DNA of 64,000 bases from Kaistia soli DSM 19436. GTDB lineage: Bacteria > Pseudomonadota > Alphaproteobacteria > Rhizobiales > Kaistiaceae. The translations under genes were made by a program, and so were the position numbers. Shown piece by piece: positions 1-9,496 of this stretch; the stretch's first letter is position 1; every line of letters starts with the position of its first letter. The notes under the pieces were generated by a model. That model had not been told where the DNA came from, made no database searches, and saw nothing but the letters and a program-made list of their open reading frames with translations. The stretch lies in NCBI RefSeq assembly GCF_900129325.1, contig NZ_FQUP01000002.1:140668-204667 (forward strand), in the 5' to 3' direction.

Positions 1-258
1 TGGTGCCAGCGCGACAGCCGGGCACAAGAGCGGCGCTCTAGCCTTTCTACGCTCGTCACCGGTTTCGATTGTGTCGTTAAGATTTGACGCAAATTCCGCG
101 AACTTGTCCCACCGTGGCACGGACCACGTCTTAATCGAGTTTCATCGGCTCAATATCCGGGAGCTACCTAATAGATCATGCTCCTTCGATCGACATCGAT
201 GGAGCTGAGCATCCCGGCTCCGTGATGCCACTGGCGGCAATGTCAGACCGGGCCGAAC
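1..258. other. Left-edge intergenic stretch, nothing identified
   Basis: This stretch lies beyond the 3' end of the leftward DUF3108 gene. It is somewhat more AT-rich around 60-150 than the rest of the window. I see no reading frame with family resemblance, no RNA gene and no convincing terminator hairpin with a T-tract. A gene further left could have its control region here, but nothing in the bases decides this. Confidence 0.4.
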
Positions 259-1116
259 TCAATTGGCGGCGGCTGCCCGCTCATCCCGGCCGGTGCTGGC
301 GAACCGCGAAGCATGGATGGTCAGAACGCCTGCTTCCGTGCCGATCTGCATCCGGTAGGGAAGCATCAGTCCGATGTCCTCTGCCGGCGCCAGCCAGACC
401 TCGAGATTGGTGTTGGCCTCCATGAACTTCACTTCCTCGCGGCTCGGCCGATGCCCGGCAACCGGCACATAACGCGCACCGCAGACATAGACGGTGCCGG
501 AATAGGAGCCGTTCTCGCCCTTCACCTCGGCCGTCGACTTGTAGAACAGGCGGATATCGAAGCGCTGCCAACCATCGAAGACAGGGATGGTCCGATTGCA
601 GGCACGCGCCATATCGCCCTTGTAGAGCGGCGCAATCATCGCGGAGAGCGGATCGACGATCTTGTGCTTGTGTTGCGGCAGCAGCGGCACCCGGTCAGCC
701 TTGATCGGCAGCGGCGGCAGCGCGGCCACCGAGACGATCGTGCCCGAGCGCATGCGCATATTGACGACGCTTGAGGTCTGGCCGCTCTCCGTTGTGTCGA
801 GATAGTAGTCGTTCGGCAGGACGGTCGTGCCCGCGATCTGGCCACTGCTCTTGAGAAGTCCGGTGCCGTCGGAGACCAGACGGCTGATGCCGCTGGTGGT
901 GCCGCGGATCGTCATCGTGTAGCGGCTGCGCTCGACAGTTGCGTCCAACTTGAAGCGGCCGATCGTGATGCCGTTGAGGCCCATCGTATAGCTCGCCTCG
1001 ACCTGGCCGCTGCGTGGCAGCGCCGTCGGCGCCCGCGCCGCGGCTGGAAAGCTGCCGGCCAGCGCCACCAGCATCACTGCGGGTCGCAGCATCCGGAACA
1101 TCCGGCTCGGGATCAT
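259..1116 (-). CDS. DUF3108 domain-containing exported protein
   Basis: About 285 residues with a classical signal peptide (Arg-rich start, hydrophobic core, AAARA cleavage region near residue 28), so the product is periplasmic or envelope-associated. The mature part is the beta-rich DUF3108 fold (YTMGLNGITIGRF near the start, SYSGTVYVCGARY later); two cysteines (ACNRT and VCGARY) could form a disulfide. The start at 1116 is preferred over the upstream in-frame ATG at 1149 because AGGAG sits seven bases before it. The family's function is not established. In related genomes it often sits beside rpmB and the cobST region, as here. It ends about 260 bases from the window edge. Confidence 0.85.
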   Translation of the reverse strand: MIPSRMFRMLRPAVMLVALAGSFPAAARAPTALPRSGQVEASYTMGLNGITIGRFKLDATVERSRYTMTIRGTTSGISRLVSDGTGLLKSSGQIAGTTVLPNDYYLDTTESGQTSSVVNMRMRSGTIVSVAALPPLPIKADRVPLLPQHKHKIVDPLSAMIAPLYKGDMARACNRTIPVFDGWQRFDIRLFYKSTAEVKGENGSYSGTVYVCGARYVPVAGHRPSREEVKFMEANTNLEVWLAPAEDIGLMLPYRMQIGTEAGVLTIHASRFASTGRDERAAAAN

Positions 1117-1284
1117 GGGGTTACTCCTCATCCGGACCGTGCGCGCCATCGCGGCCGTTCGCTGATCTCATGATTTCGTTAACCATGATGCGGGTCGTTT
1201 CTGACTAAAGTGTTAGCTTCAGTCTCGACATCGTCATTTTGCGTTCTGCATGACCTTCAGCTCGCGCAAGCAGCGAGGCCGCGC

Positions 1285-1313
1285 TTGACGTGCCGGGCTG
1301 CGGTGACTATGAG
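1285..1313 (+). promoter_or_regulatory. Predicted sigma-70 promoter for rpmB
   Basis: TTGACG at 1285-1290, a 17-base spacer and TATGAG at 1308-1313 fit the vegetative alphaproteobacterial promoter pattern. It lies about 75 bases upstream of the rpmB start codon and is the best match in the 240-base gap between the divergent genes. Confidence 0.5.
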
Positions 1314-1389
1314 ATGCGCCACTTATCCAGAATATGGCCGTGATGACTGCCGAGGCCGGCGCGCGCGGCGGAAGAGAAGGATCTTTGTT

Positions 1390-1692
1390 ATGTCCCGTGT
1401 CTGCGAATTGACCGGCAAGGCGGTGATGACCGGCAATACCGTCAGCCATGCCAACAACAAGAGCCGTCGCCGCTATCTGCCGAACCTCGTCAACGTGACG
1501 CTGATCAGCGACGCGCTTGGCCAGAGCTTCAAGCTGCGCGTCAGCGCCTATGGCCTGCGCTCGGTCGAGCATCGTGGCGGCCTTGACGCCTTCCTCGCCA
1601 AGGCTGACGTCAGCGAGCTTTCGGCCAAGGCACAGCTTCTGAAGCGCCAGATCGCTAAGAAGACGGCTGCAACGGAAGCTGCTGCCGCCTGA
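1390..1692 (+). CDS. rpmB: 50S ribosomal protein L28
   Basis: 100 residues, the usual length for alphaproteobacterial L28. The N-terminus [19 protein letters not shown] is diagnostic of the family, followed by the basic [11 protein letters not shown] segment and the [15 protein letters not shown] region; an Ala-rich tail ends the protein. The product is a structural protein of the large ribosomal subunit. The start is the ATG at 1390; a longer frame opens upstream but those codons lack family similarity. It is monocistronic, between a predicted promoter at 1285 and a strong terminator at 1716. Confidence 0.97.
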   Translation: MSRVCELTGKAVMTGNTVSHANNKSRRRYLPNLVNVTLISDALGQSFKLRVSAYGLRSVEHRGGLDAFLAKADVSELSAKAQLLKRQIAKKTAATEAAAA

Positions 1693-1715
1693 TCGGCAGC
1701 GGATCGAAGATTTGG

Positions 1716-1741
1716 AAAAGGCCGCCTCAGGGCGGCCTTTT
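1716..1741 (+). terminator. Rho-independent terminator after rpmB
   Basis: An 11-bp stem AAAAGGCCGCC / GGCGGCCTTTT with a four-base loop, 24 bases after the rpmB stop and ending in a T-run. The A-run on the other side means it may also stop leftward transcription, although the only gene here that converges on it is the phytase-like gene ending at 1758. Confidence 0.9.
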
Positions 1742-1757
1742 CATTTCAGCTACTGGT

Positions 1758-2792
1758 TCACTCGGCCACGGCGACGGCTGGGCCGGTCCAGACGAATTCG
1801 AGCAGCAGCGTCCGCTGGAGGGGATTGAGATTGTCATCCGAGACGATCGTCACCCGGGTCTTGCCATCGGGATCAGTCGAAACGGCCAAGCCTTCCATAT
1901 TGTCGATCTGCTCGGACATCGCGGCTTCGAGCGCCACGGGCCCGTCAAGCACGGCACCCGGGCGGATGGCATCGCCCGCGATACGACGTAGCCGCATATT
2001 GACGCCAATTGGCAGTGCCGAGACTTTGCGCTCCAGCAGCAATAGATCGCCATTCGGCATGAAGGCGCCGTCTGTCACGTCATAGTCGTCGCTGCGGACA
2101 ATAGAGAAGGCGCCGGCCTGCTTGCCGCTGACGATGAAGGCGCGATGATTGCCGTCCGCGTCCAGCGAGCGCTCCGTGACCAACACGGGGGAACCGGCGA
2201 GTGGTCCACCCAGCGGCGCCACCGCGACCGTTTCCAGACCCTGATTGGCGACCAGCCCGCGCGCCGCGCGCGGCACCGCCACGATCTCCGCCCGCGCGAG
2301 CGCGGGGTCGCGGGTGAAGGCGTAGAATTTCAGGTCGTTGCTCTGCTCGAACGTCACGTAAGCGCCATTGCCGGAAGACGCGAGGCGCACCGATTCCGCA
2401 TCAGAGCGAACGCGGCGCGTCAGCGGGCGCCCGCGGATGTCGCGCATCGGCCCCCACCGCGTCGCCTCGATGCCGGTCAGACGGCCGGCGTTGCGCACTA
2501 GGCGGCCGGAAAACCATTTGCCGCGGTCGGACACAGCAACGAAGTCCGTGCCATTGGGACGAACGTCAAACCCGGAAAGCCCGCCGAAGCCCTTCATTGG
2601 CGATGAAAGCACGAGCCCACCGCGAAATTCGAACTCGCCGAACTGCGTCTCCGGACTGACGCGCCCGAACGACGCGATCGGTTCGACATGGACGTCGATC
2701 GGCGCCATGCCAGGCTTGGTCTGGCTCGCCGCACCGGTAGCGGCAATCGGCAACACCGCCGCCAAGAATAGCGACAGGACGGCACGCCTCAC
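1758..2792 (-). CDS. Esterase-like activity of phytase family protein
   Basis: 344 residues with an N-terminal signal peptide ([21 protein letters not shown]), hence exported. The body matches the phytase-like beta-propeller family (PF13449): [22 protein letters not shown] near residues 70-90, DAESVRL, the NQGLETVAV segment and a late DNMEGLAV element. These proteins are annotated as having esterase-like activity, but substrate is unknown in bacteria. The start codon is GTG at 2790-2792 and overlaps the cobT stop by four bases (GTGA), so it is translated as the last gene of a cobS-cobT-phytase-like transcript. A link to cobalamin is only positional. Confidence 0.85.
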   Translation of the reverse strand: MRRAVLSLFLAAVLPIAATGAASQTKPGMAPIDVHVEPIASFGRVSPETQFGEFEFRGGLVLSSPMKGFGGLSGFDVRPNGTDFVAVSDRGKWFSGRLVRNAGRLTGIEATRWGPMRDIRGRPLTRRVRSDAESVRLASSGNGAYVTFEQSNDLKFYAFTRDPALARAEIVAVPRAARGLVANQGLETVAVAPLGGPLAGSPVLVTERSLDADGNHRAFIVSGKQAGAFSIVRSDDYDVTDGAFMPNGDLLLLERKVSALPIGVNMRLRRIAGDAIRPGAVLDGPVALEAAMSEQIDNMEGLAVSTDPDGKTRVTIVSDDNLNPLQRTLLLEFVWTGPAVAVAE

Positions 2793-4684
2793 CCGGCGCG
2801 CCTCCGCCGCATCTGGGGCGCGGCTGCGAGCGTCTTCTCGTCGAACAATTCGGCGAGCTTTTCGGTCATCGCGCCGGCAAGTTCCTCGGCATCGACGATG
2901 GTAACGGCGCGCTTGTAGTAACGCGTGACGTCATGACCGATGCCGATGGCGATCAGTTCGACCGGCGAGCGGTTCTCGATCTCGTCGATGACGAAGCGCA
3001 GATGCCGCTCAAGATAATTGCCGGTATTGACCGAAAGCGTTGAATCGTCGACCGGCGCGCCATCCGAGATCATCATCAGGATCTTGCGCTGCTCCGTCCG
3101 CACCAGCAGCCGCTGATGCGCCCAATCCAGCGCCTCGCCGTCGATGTTCTCCTTCAGCAGGCCCTCGCGCATCATCAGCCCGAGATTGCGCCGCGCACGC
3201 CGCCAGGGCGCGTCAGCCGCCTTGTAGATGATGTGGCGAAGGTCATTGAGCCGGCCCGGCGCCGCGGGCTTGCCGGCCTGCAGCCACGCCTCGCGCGACT
3301 GTCCGCCCTTCCAGGCCCGCGTCGTAAAGCCGAGGATTTCCACCTTGACGCCGCAACGCTCCAGCGTCCGCGCCAGGATATCCGCGCAGGTCGCGGCCAC
3401 GGTGATCGGCCGGCCGCGCATCGAGCCTGAATTGTCGATCAGCAGCGTCACCACGGTGTCGCGGAAATCCGTGTCCTTCTCAATCTTGAAGGATAGCGGC
3501 TGCATCGGATCGGTGACGACGCGGTGAAGCCGCGCCGGATCGAGGATGCCTTCTTCGCGGTCGAAATCCCAGGAGCGGTTCTGCTGCGCCATCAGCCGGC
3601 GCTGCAGCCGGTTGGCAAGCCGACCGACCGCGCCCTGCAGATTGGCAAGCTGCTTGTCGAGGAAACCACGCAGCCGATCGAGCTCGGCGGAATCGCAGAG
3701 GTCCTCGGCCTTGATCGTTTCGTCAAAGCGAACCGTGAACGCCTTGTAGTCGGTCGTCGGCGTGGCTCGGAGTTGGGGCGGCTCAGGCCGGCGTTCCTCG
3801 CCGGCATCGCGCGCATCCTCGCTCTCGTCGCCTTCGCTCTCGTCCTCGGCGCCTGTCTCGGTCGTCTCGGTCTCGCCGGCGTCGGTTTCCTCGCCGCTCG
3901 CCTCGGAATCTTCCGAAGCCTCGCTTTCGGCCTGCTCGGACTGGTCCGAGCCGCTTTCCTGCTCAGCGCCCGAATCCTCGGATGCTTCGCCGTTCTCCTC
4001 ATTGTCGTCGTCGTCGCCCTCGCCGAGTTCATCGCCCATTTCGAGCGAGGCGAGCAGCGAGCGGACTGCGGAGGCGAAGCGACGCTGGTCGCCGACGGTC
4101 GTTTCCAGCCGTGCAAAGCCGTCGCCGGCCTTGTCTTCGATCCAGTCACGCCAGAGATCGACGATCCGGCGGCTTGATTCGGGAGGCGGCAGCCCCGTCA
4201 GCTTCTCGCGCACGAGCAGCGACACGGCATCCTCGAGCGGCGCCTCGGCGCGTTCGGTGATGTCCTGGAAATTGCCGCGGTGATAGCGGTCCTCCAGCAT
4301 CGCGGCGAGATTGCCGGCAACGCCATCCATCCGCCGCGCGCCGATCGCTTCGACGCGGGCCTGCTCGACCGCATCGAACACCGCGCGGGCATTCTTGCCC
4401 TCGGGCGCGACGGACCGGTGCAGCGCTTGGTCATGGCAGGCGAGGCGAAGCGCCATCGAATCGCCGAGCCCGCGCGTCACCGCGATCTCTTGCGCCGTCG
4501 GCTTGCGTCCGGGCTCGGGCAGCCGCGCCCGAAGGCCCGTCAGCACCGGCCGGTCATTGGAGAAGGTGACTTCGAGATCGGCCTTGCCGGAGATCGCGCG
4601 CACGCAGCCGGCCACCGCGCGCTTCAGCGGCTCGATCGCCGCTTCGCCCGGCTTTGGCTTCGGATCACTGTTGGAGCCGCTCAT
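2789..4684 (-). CDS. cobT: Cobaltochelatase subunit CobT
   Basis: 631 residues, the family length. CobT works with CobS and CobN in the ATP-dependent insertion of cobalt into hydrogenobyrinic acid a,c-diamide (aerobic cobalamin route, cytoplasm). Layout: N-terminal helical domain (1-215), a very acidic Glu/Asp/Ser linker (about 218-298), then a C-terminal von Willebrand A domain with the MIDAS motif DNSGS at 417-421 (metal ligands D417, S419, S421). It is the AAA+ partner subunit analogous to BchD. cobS ends 13 bases upstream and the next gene overlaps by four bases, so they form one operon. The large subunit cobN is not in the window. Confidence 0.96.
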   Translation of the reverse strand: MSGSNSDPKPKPGEAAIEPLKRAVAGCVRAISGKADLEVTFSNDRPVLTGLRARLPEPGRKPTAQEIAVTRGLGDSMALRLACHDQALHRSVAPEGKNARAVFDAVEQARVEAIGARRMDGVAGNLAAMLEDRYHRGNFQDITERAEAPLEDAVSLLVREKLTGLPPPESSRRIVDLWRDWIEDKAGDGFARLETTVGDQRRFASAVRSLLASLEMGDELGEGDDDDNEENGEASEDSGAEQESGSDQSEQAESEASEDSEASGEETDAGETETTETGAEDESEGDESEDARDAGEERRPEPPQLRATPTTDYKAFTVRFDETIKAEDLCDSAELDRLRGFLDKQLANLQGAVGRLANRLQRRLMAQQNRSWDFDREEGILDPARLHRVVTDPMQPLSFKIEKDTDFRDTVVTLLIDNSGSMRGRPITVAATCADILARTLERCGVKVEILGFTTRAWKGGQSREAWLQAGKPAAPGRLNDLRHIIYKAADAPWRRARRNLGLMMREGLLKENIDGEALDWAHQRLLVRTEQRKILMMISDGAPVDDSTLSVNTGNYLERHLRFVIDEIENRSPVELIAIGIGHDVTRYYKRAVTIVDAEELAGAMTEKLAELFDEKTLAAAPQMRRRRAG

Positions 4685-4697
4685 TGCGCGCGCCGCA

Positions 4698-5684
4698 TCA
4701 GGACAGAACGACGTTGGCCGCCGACTCGGTCAGTTCCTCGCCGAACGCCCGCTGGTAGAATTCGGCCACCAGCGACCGCTCAAGCTCGTCGCATTTGTTG
4801 AGGAACGTGACGCGGAAGGCGAAGGCAATATCGCCGAAGATCTCGGCATTCTCGGCCCAGGTGATGACCGTGCGCGGGCTCATCACAGTGGAGAGATCGC
4901 CATTGACGAAGGCGGAGCGGGTCATGTCGGCGAGGCGGACCATGCGACCGACCAGCGCGCGGCCCTTGGCGTCGGCAAAATGCTTGGCTTTCGAAAGGAC
5001 GATGCCGACCTCGTTGTCATGCGGCAGATAGTTCAGCGTGGTCACGATCGACCAGCGGTCCATCTGCGCCTGGTTGATCTGCTGCGTGCCGTGATAGAGG
5101 CCCGACGTATCGCCGAGGCCGACCGTATTGGCGGTGGCGAACAGGCGGAATGCCGGATGCGGACGGATGACACGGTTCTGGTCGAGCAGCGTCAACCGGC
5201 CCGAGGATTCGAGCACGCGCTGGATCACGAACATCACGTCGGGCCGCCCGGCGTCATATTCGTCGAACACCAGCGCGACATTGTGCTGATAGGCCCAAGG
5301 CAGGATGCCGTCGCGGAACTCGGTGACCTGCAGGCCGTCCTTGATGACGATCGCGTCCTTGCCGATGAGGTCGATACGGCTGATATGGCTGTCGAGGTTG
5401 ACGCGGATGCACGGCCAGTTGAGGCGGGCGGCGACCTGCTCGATATGCGTCGATTTGCCCGTGCCGTGATAGCCGGTCACCATCACGCGGCGGTTGCGCG
5501 CGAAGCCCGCGAGGATCGCAAGGGTGGTGACGCGGTCGAACAGATAGTCCGGATCCGCATCCGGGACATGCTCGTTCGCCGCCGAATAAGCGGGAACGAT
5601 GAGATCGCTCTCGAAGCCGAACGTCTCCTTGACCGACACCTCGGTGTCCGGAAGGGCCGTGCGGTCGCTCGTGGTATCAGTCAT
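4698..5684 (-). CDS. cobS: Cobaltochelatase subunit CobS (AAA+ ATPase)
   Basis: 328 residues. CobS is the MoxR/AAA+ ATPase that, in a two-tiered ring with CobT, powers cobalt chelation by CobN. Walker A is GYHGTGKS at 71-78 and Walker B is LVFDEYD at about 138-144; a sensor-like [14 protein letters not shown] follows. First gene of the leftward cobS-cobT operon; the DnaJ-like gene lies 92 bases upstream on the same strand and could supply the transcript. This CobS-CobT pair with rpmB and BolA/DnaJ genes nearby is a common arrangement in Hyphomicrobiales. Confidence 0.96.
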   Translation of the reverse strand: MTDTTSDRTALPDTEVSVKETFGFESDLIVPAYSAANEHVPDADPDYLFDRVTTLAILAGFARNRRVMVTGYHGTGKSTHIEQVAARLNWPCIRVNLDSHISRIDLIGKDAIVIKDGLQVTEFRDGILPWAYQHNVALVFDEYDAGRPDVMFVIQRVLESSGRLTLLDQNRVIRPHPAFRLFATANTVGLGDTSGLYHGTQQINQAQMDRWSIVTTLNYLPHDNEVGIVLSKAKHFADAKGRALVGRMVRLADMTRSAFVNGDLSTVMSPRTVITWAENAEIFGDIAFAFRVTFLNKCDELERSLVAEFYQRAFGEELTESAANVVLS

Positions 5685-5776
5685 GTTGGCTCCGTCGCGT
5701 CCAAGGGACGCTTTCGGTCGGTTTCGCGTCGGAAGGGACCGGGATTGAAGATGGCCAGGAGAGGCCGTTTTTCGTT

Positions 5777-6394
5777 CTAGCAGAAGCCGGCGGCCTTGAG
5801 GAAGTTGTAAGCCTGGATGATTTCGCGAAGGCGGTCTTCGGAACCGCGATCGCCGCCATTGGCATCCGGGTGATAGAGCTTCACCAATTGCTTGTAGCGC
5901 GCCTTGATCGCTTCGGCTGCTTCGCCGCCTTCGAGATCGAGCGTGTCGAACGCCTTGCGCTCCAGCGTCTTCAGATGGCGCTTCGGCGTCTCCTCAGGCG
6001 GCGGCTTGAACCCGCGCTCGAACATGTCGAACGGATCGCGGATGCCGCCGGTCCAGTCGCTCGCCGCAGTGCGGCGGACATTCTCGCGCTTCTCGCCGGC
6101 GCTGTTGACGCCCATGGTCCAGGTCGGGCGATGCCCCGTCAGCGAATCCTTCTGATAGGCGGCGATCGCGTCGTCGCCCATGCCGGAAAAGTAGTTGTAC
6201 GACTTGTTGTAGAGACGGACGTGATCGATGCAGAAGTGGTGATACTCGCCTTCGCGGTTCCGCCCCTTCGGTGCCTTGTGCGTGCCCGGCCGGTCGCAAC
6301 CCGCCCAGCTGCACTGGGTGGTCGACTCCTTCAGCATCGCGTCGCCATCCGGCTTGATGCGGATGCGGTCGAAGATTTTTGAATCGAGCTTCAT
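5777..6394 (-). CDS. DnaJ-domain protein with N-terminal Cys/His cluster
   Basis: 205 residues. The C-terminal 60 residues form a J domain: the helix around [14 protein letters not shown] followed by the HPD tripeptide at 175-177, which stimulates Hsp70 ATPase. It is C-terminal, unlike in DnaJ itself, and lacks the Gly/Phe and CXXCXGXG zinc regions. The N-terminus has C28, C33, H52/H53, C55 and H58, which looks like a small metal site; I infer this from spacing only. It sits between bolA (divergent) and cobS. Likely a specialised DnaK co-chaperone; client unknown. Confidence 0.85.
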   Translation of the reverse strand: MKLDSKIFDRIRIKPDGDAMLKESTTQCSWAGCDRPGTHKAPKGRNREGEYHHFCIDHVRLYNKSYNYFSGMGDDAIAAYQKDSLTGHRPTWTMGVNSAGEKRENVRRTAASDWTGGIRDPFDMFERGFKPPPEETPKRHLKTLERKAFDTLDLEGGEAAEAIKARYKQLVKLYHPDANGGDRGSEDRLREIIQAYNFLKAAGFC

Positions 6395-6464
6395 CGGCTG
6401 ATTATGCTAGCCACCCATCGCCCGAACAAGGCGATGTTTGGAATGGGGTGAACGGGAGAGAGCG

Positions 6465-6728
6465 ATGGATACCAGGGACCGGATCGCCAAGGTGCTCACG
6501 GAAGCCCTGCAGCCGGCACGTCTAGATGTGATCGACGAGTCGCATTTGCACAAGGGCCATCATGGCGCACGGCCGGGTGGAGAGACGCATTACCGGGTCA
6601 AGATCGCCGCCGAGGCCTTTCGCGGCAAGAGCCGGATCGAGATGCACCGGACAATCAACGCCCTGCTCGCCGACGAGCTCGCCGCCGGCGTGCACGCGCT
6701 CGCCATCGAAGCCGCGGCGGCCGAATGA
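6465..6728 (+). CDS. BolA family protein
   Basis: 87 residues. The BolA fold is shown by the LDVIDESHLHKGH segment, the HY(R)V core after the G-rich loop and RIEMHRTINALLADEL at the end. BolA proteins partner with monothiol glutaredoxins in Fe-S cluster handling or act as regulators. The start at 6465 is chosen because GGGAGAG precedes it by about six bases; a short in-frame extension upstream (to 6438) has no family similarity. Transcribed divergently from the DnaJ-like gene. Confidence 0.92.
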   Translation: MDTRDRIAKVLTEALQPARLDVIDESHLHKGHHGARPGGETHYRVKIAAEAFRGKSRIEMHRTINALLADELAAGVHALAIEAAAAE

Positions 6729-6735
6729 CCAGCCG

Positions 6736-7422
6736 CTAGGCGCGCGTCTTCTGACGACCCGCGGCCAGCAGCTTCTTCGCCAGCGCCCTGCCCATCGCGT
6801 GATAGATCCCGGCAGAGATGCGCGGATCCGCCTGGCCGGCCAGTCGGAGTTGCTCGGTGTCGAGCGCGATCACCTGAAGCGGCCCCGCCGCGCGGATCGT
6901 CGCCGTCGACGGCGCGTCGGCCAGGAAGGCAACCTCGCCGATGAACGCGCCGCGCCCGAGCCGGGCTGCTATCCTGCCGCCAAGCTCGACCTGCGCCTTG
7001 CCCGCGGCAACGAGATAGATCGCACGGACGGCCTCGCCCGTGTTGATCAGCACGGAACCATCGTCAAGATCGACCAGTTCGCCGAATTCGACCAGCCGAG
7101 ACAGTTCCTCGTCGTCGAGATCGGCAAGGCTGTCACGCAGCAGCGCGCCGCCAGGGACCGCGTCGACGATCCGCCGCGCGGCCAGAAGCGCCTTCAGGCG
7201 ATAGAGATTGATCGCGATGAACAGGCTCATCCAGGCGATGCCGGTATAGAGCGGCGTCGGGGTCAGCGCGAAATAGACGATCAGGAAGGCGAAGGAGAGG
7301 ATCAGGAAGACGCGCAGCCAGAGGATATTCGTCAGGAACAGCGACACCGCCATCAGCAGAAAGCCGATATGGCCGGGGATATCGATCCGGTTGCCGAAAA
7401 AGAGGCTCAATATGTCGAGCAT
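6736..7422 (-). CDS. Membrane-anchored cyclic-nucleotide-binding-fold protein
   Basis: 228 residues: three N-terminal membrane segments (about 18-36, 37-53, 58-73), then a cNMP-binding beta-roll (about 100-215). The order resembles Popeye-domain-like bacterial proteins. The phosphate-binding cassette reads GEVAFLADAPSTATIRA: the Gly-Glu pair is kept, but the arginine expected after the proline (PRxAT in protein kinase A regulatory subunits) is Ser, so canonical cAMP/cGMP binding is doubtful. There is no output domain, so a role in membrane complexes or sensing is conceivable. It follows aroB by 12 bases and is probably the third gene of aroK-aroB-x. Confidence 0.8.
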   Translation of the reverse strand: MLDILSLFFGNRIDIPGHIGFLLMAVSLFLTNILWLRVFLILSFAFLIVYFALTPTPLYTGIAWMSLFIAINLYRLKALLAARRIVDAVPGGALLRDSLADLDDEELSRLVEFGELVDLDDGSVLINTGEAVRAIYLVAAGKAQVELGGRIAARLGRGAFIGEVAFLADAPSTATIRAAGPLQVIALDTEQLRLAGQADPRISAGIYHAMGRALAKKLLAAGRQKTRA

Positions 7423-7434
7423 CGCCGCTCCCGC

Positions 7435-8562
7435 TCAAAGGCTGTCGGCGAGGAAATCCCGGACGGCGGCCGGGGGCACGTCCTTCGCGATGAAAGCCTT
7501 GCCGACGCCATGTGTCAGGATGAAGGTCAGCGTACCGCGCGAGACCTTCTTGTCCTGCGCGATCAGCGCCATCAAGCCGTCGGCATCGGGCAGCGTACCT
7601 TCAATGTCAGCCAGTTCGGTGGGCAGTCCGACTCCGGCCAGATGCGCTGTGACCCGCGCCGCGTCGTCGGGCGAGGCAAGGTTCATCCGCGCCGAGAAGC
7701 GATGCGCCAGCACCATGCCGATCGCGACGCCTTCGCCATGCACGAGGCGCTGCGAATAACCGGTCGCCGCCTCGAGCGCATGGCCGAAAGTGTGGCCGAG
7801 ATTGAGCAGCGCCCGTTCGCCAGTCTCGTGTTCGTCCGCCGCAACGACGCGCGCCTTGGCCCGGCAACTCGTCGCCACCGCATGCTCGCGCTCTGGCCCG
7901 CCGGAAAAGACGCCGCGCCAGTTCGCCTCCAACCAGGCGAAGAAGCCCGGATCGTCGATCAGCCCGTATTTCGCCACTTCGGCATAGCCGGCCCTGAGTT
8001 CGCGCGGCGGCAGCGTATCGAGCACGCCCGTGTCCGCGATGACGAGGCTCGGCTGGTGGAAGGCGCCGACGAGATTTTTGCCTTCCGGCGTATTGATGCC
8101 GGTCTTGCCGCCGACGGAGCTGTCGACCTGCGCGAGCAGCGAGGTCGGCAATTGCACGAAGCGCATGCCGCGCCGCACGATCGCCGCGGCAAAGCCGGCG
8201 AGATCGCCGACGACGCCGCCGCCAAGCGCGATGACGACATCGCCGCGCTCCAGCCGCGCGGCGAGAACCGCGCGGACGACATGTTCGAGATTGGCGAAAT
8301 TCTTGGTGCCCTCGCCGGGCTCAACCTCGACAGCGACGGAGCCGATGCCGGCCGCGTTAAGCACGCGGGAAAGATCGGCGCTGTAGAGCCCGCCGACGTT
8401 CCGGTCGCTGACAATGGCAGCGCGAACACGTGGCAGCCGGCGGGCGATTTCGGCGCCGGCCGAGGCGATGAGGCCACGACCGATCAGGATGTCATAGGAA
8501 CGGTCGCTGAGTGCGACGCCGACGCGGATCGGTTCGACGAGCGGCGGGGATAATGTTGTCAC
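7435..8562 (-). CDS. aroB: 3-dehydroquinate synthase
   Basis: 375 residues. Converts 3-deoxy-D-arabino-heptulosonate 7-phosphate to 3-dehydroquinate, second step of the shikimate pathway; NAD+ and divalent metal dependent. Visible family motifs include VEPGEGTKNF, the NAD-binding ALGGGVVGDLAGFAA, TSLLAQVDSSVGGKTGIN and the metal-ligand histidine segment NLGHTFGHALE. Its start overlaps the end of aroK by four bases, so it is translationally coupled to it. Confidence 0.97.
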   Translation of the reverse strand: MTTLSPPLVEPIRVGVALSDRSYDILIGRGLIASAGAEIARRLPRVRAAIVSDRNVGGLYSADLSRVLNAAGIGSVAVEVEPGEGTKNFANLEHVVRAVLAARLERGDVVIALGGGVVGDLAGFAAAIVRRGMRFVQLPTSLLAQVDSSVGGKTGINTPEGKNLVGAFHQPSLVIADTGVLDTLPPRELRAGYAEVAKYGLIDDPGFFAWLEANWRGVFSGGPEREHAVATSCRAKARVVAADEHETGERALLNLGHTFGHALEAATGYSQRLVHGEGVAIGMVLAHRFSARMNLASPDDAARVTAHLAGVGLPTELADIEGTLPDADGLMALIAQDKKVSRGTLTFILTHGVGKAFIAKDVPPAAVRDFLADSL

Positions 8563-9185
8563 GTCGGAGGCCTTTCGGATACGTCTTCGGCGCTGGGAGA
8601 GCCGCCCGCCAGGAAGCCGGCAAGGGCCGACAGGGTCTCCTCGGCAACGATTTCATGTGGCACGTCGCGGGAGACGACATGGATATCGGCGGTCGCGTAG
8701 ACGGGATAGCGCTCATCCATCAGCCGTCGCATCGTCGCTTCGGGATCCTCGGTATGGAGCAGCGGCCGGTTGGAGCGCTTGCGCACGCGCGCCATCAGGA
8801 TATCGAGATCGGCGCGTAGCCAGATCGAGACGGCGCCAACTGCGATCGCCGCCCGCGTCTCCGGGCTCATGAACGCCCCGCCGCCGGTCGCCAGCACCTT
8901 CGCCCGCTTGTCGAGCAACCGTCGGATCACGCGCCGCTCGCCGTCACGGAAATAGGCCTCGCCATGCTTGGCGAAGATCTCGGGAATGGTGGCGGCGGCC
9001 GCCTTCTCGATTTCGGCATCGGCGTCAACGAAAGGCAGCTGCAGCCGCGCGGCGATACGCTTGCCGACCGAGGTCTTGCCGGCGCCCATCAGGCCGACAA
9101 GGACGATCGCTCGCCCGCCGAGCCGTTCGACCAGCTCAGCGACCGATCTCGCCGCATCCTCGCTTCGTATCGCGTCCTGTTGCAT
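8559..9185 (-). CDS. aroK: Shikimate kinase
   Basis: 208 residues. Phosphorylates shikimate at the 3-OH using ATP. Walker A is [15 protein letters not shown] near residue 31; the shikimate-binding DxD-type region ([11 protein letters not shown]), GGGAF and the lid segment [20 protein letters not shown] are all present. First gene of a leftward aroK-aroB transcript; the divergent gene on the other side starts at 9348. An N-terminal extension of about 25 residues over E. coli AroK is usual in alphaproteobacteria. Confidence 0.96.
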   Translation of the reverse strand: MQQDAIRSEDAARSVAELVERLGGRAIVLVGLMGAGKTSVGKRIAARLQLPFVDADAEIEKAAAATIPEIFAKHGEAYFRDGERRVIRRLLDKRAKVLATGGGAFMSPETRAAIAVGAVSIWLRADLDILMARVRKRSNRPLLHTEDPEATMRRLMDERYPVYATADIHVVSRDVPHEIVAEETLSALAGFLAGGSPSAEDVSERPPT

Positions 9186-9347
9186 CCCTGCCCGCCGCCT
9201 CCGCCAATACGGACAAAAGAGGTAGAGCCGCAGCGGACGCGTGCTGTCAAGCGAGGCCGGCCGTGCGCGCCATGGTGCTTGCCAGCGGCGCGCAGCGTGC
9301 CATAAGCAGGATATCAGACTGGAACCCCGCGCCGGGACAGAGCCCGC

Positions 9348-9494
9348 ATGCCGACGCTGTCGCGTTTCATCATGGTCCTGATCGTGCTGGGCCTCGCTGC
9401 CTTCGGTGCCGTCTATGCCCTAGCGACCTTCGTCGAGCCGAAGCAGCGGGAAATCACCATCCGCATCCCGACCGACAAGCTGTTGAAAGACTGA
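9348..9494 (+). CDS. Small single-pass membrane protein upstream of xerD
   Basis: 48 codons: [20 protein letters not shown] forms a membrane segment (about 6-27), followed by a basic/acidic tail ending in [10 protein letters not shown]. It ends two bases before the xerD start, so the two are almost certainly co-transcribed. I recall similar short proteins in front of xerD in other Hyphomicrobiales but know no function; the translation, hydrophobic segment and tight spacing are the support. It is too short for many gene finders. Confidence 0.65.
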   Translation: MPTLSRFIMVLIVLGLAAFGAVYALATFVEPKQREITIRIPTDKLLKD

Positions 9495-9496
9495 TC

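Noticed and set aside
6562-8553. A 663-codon open frame on the plus strand opposite aroB and the cNMP-fold gene
   Set aside because: Composition is Arg/Asp/Gly-rich with no recognisable domain and it mirrors the codon pattern of the real genes on the other strand; a high-GC antisense artefact.
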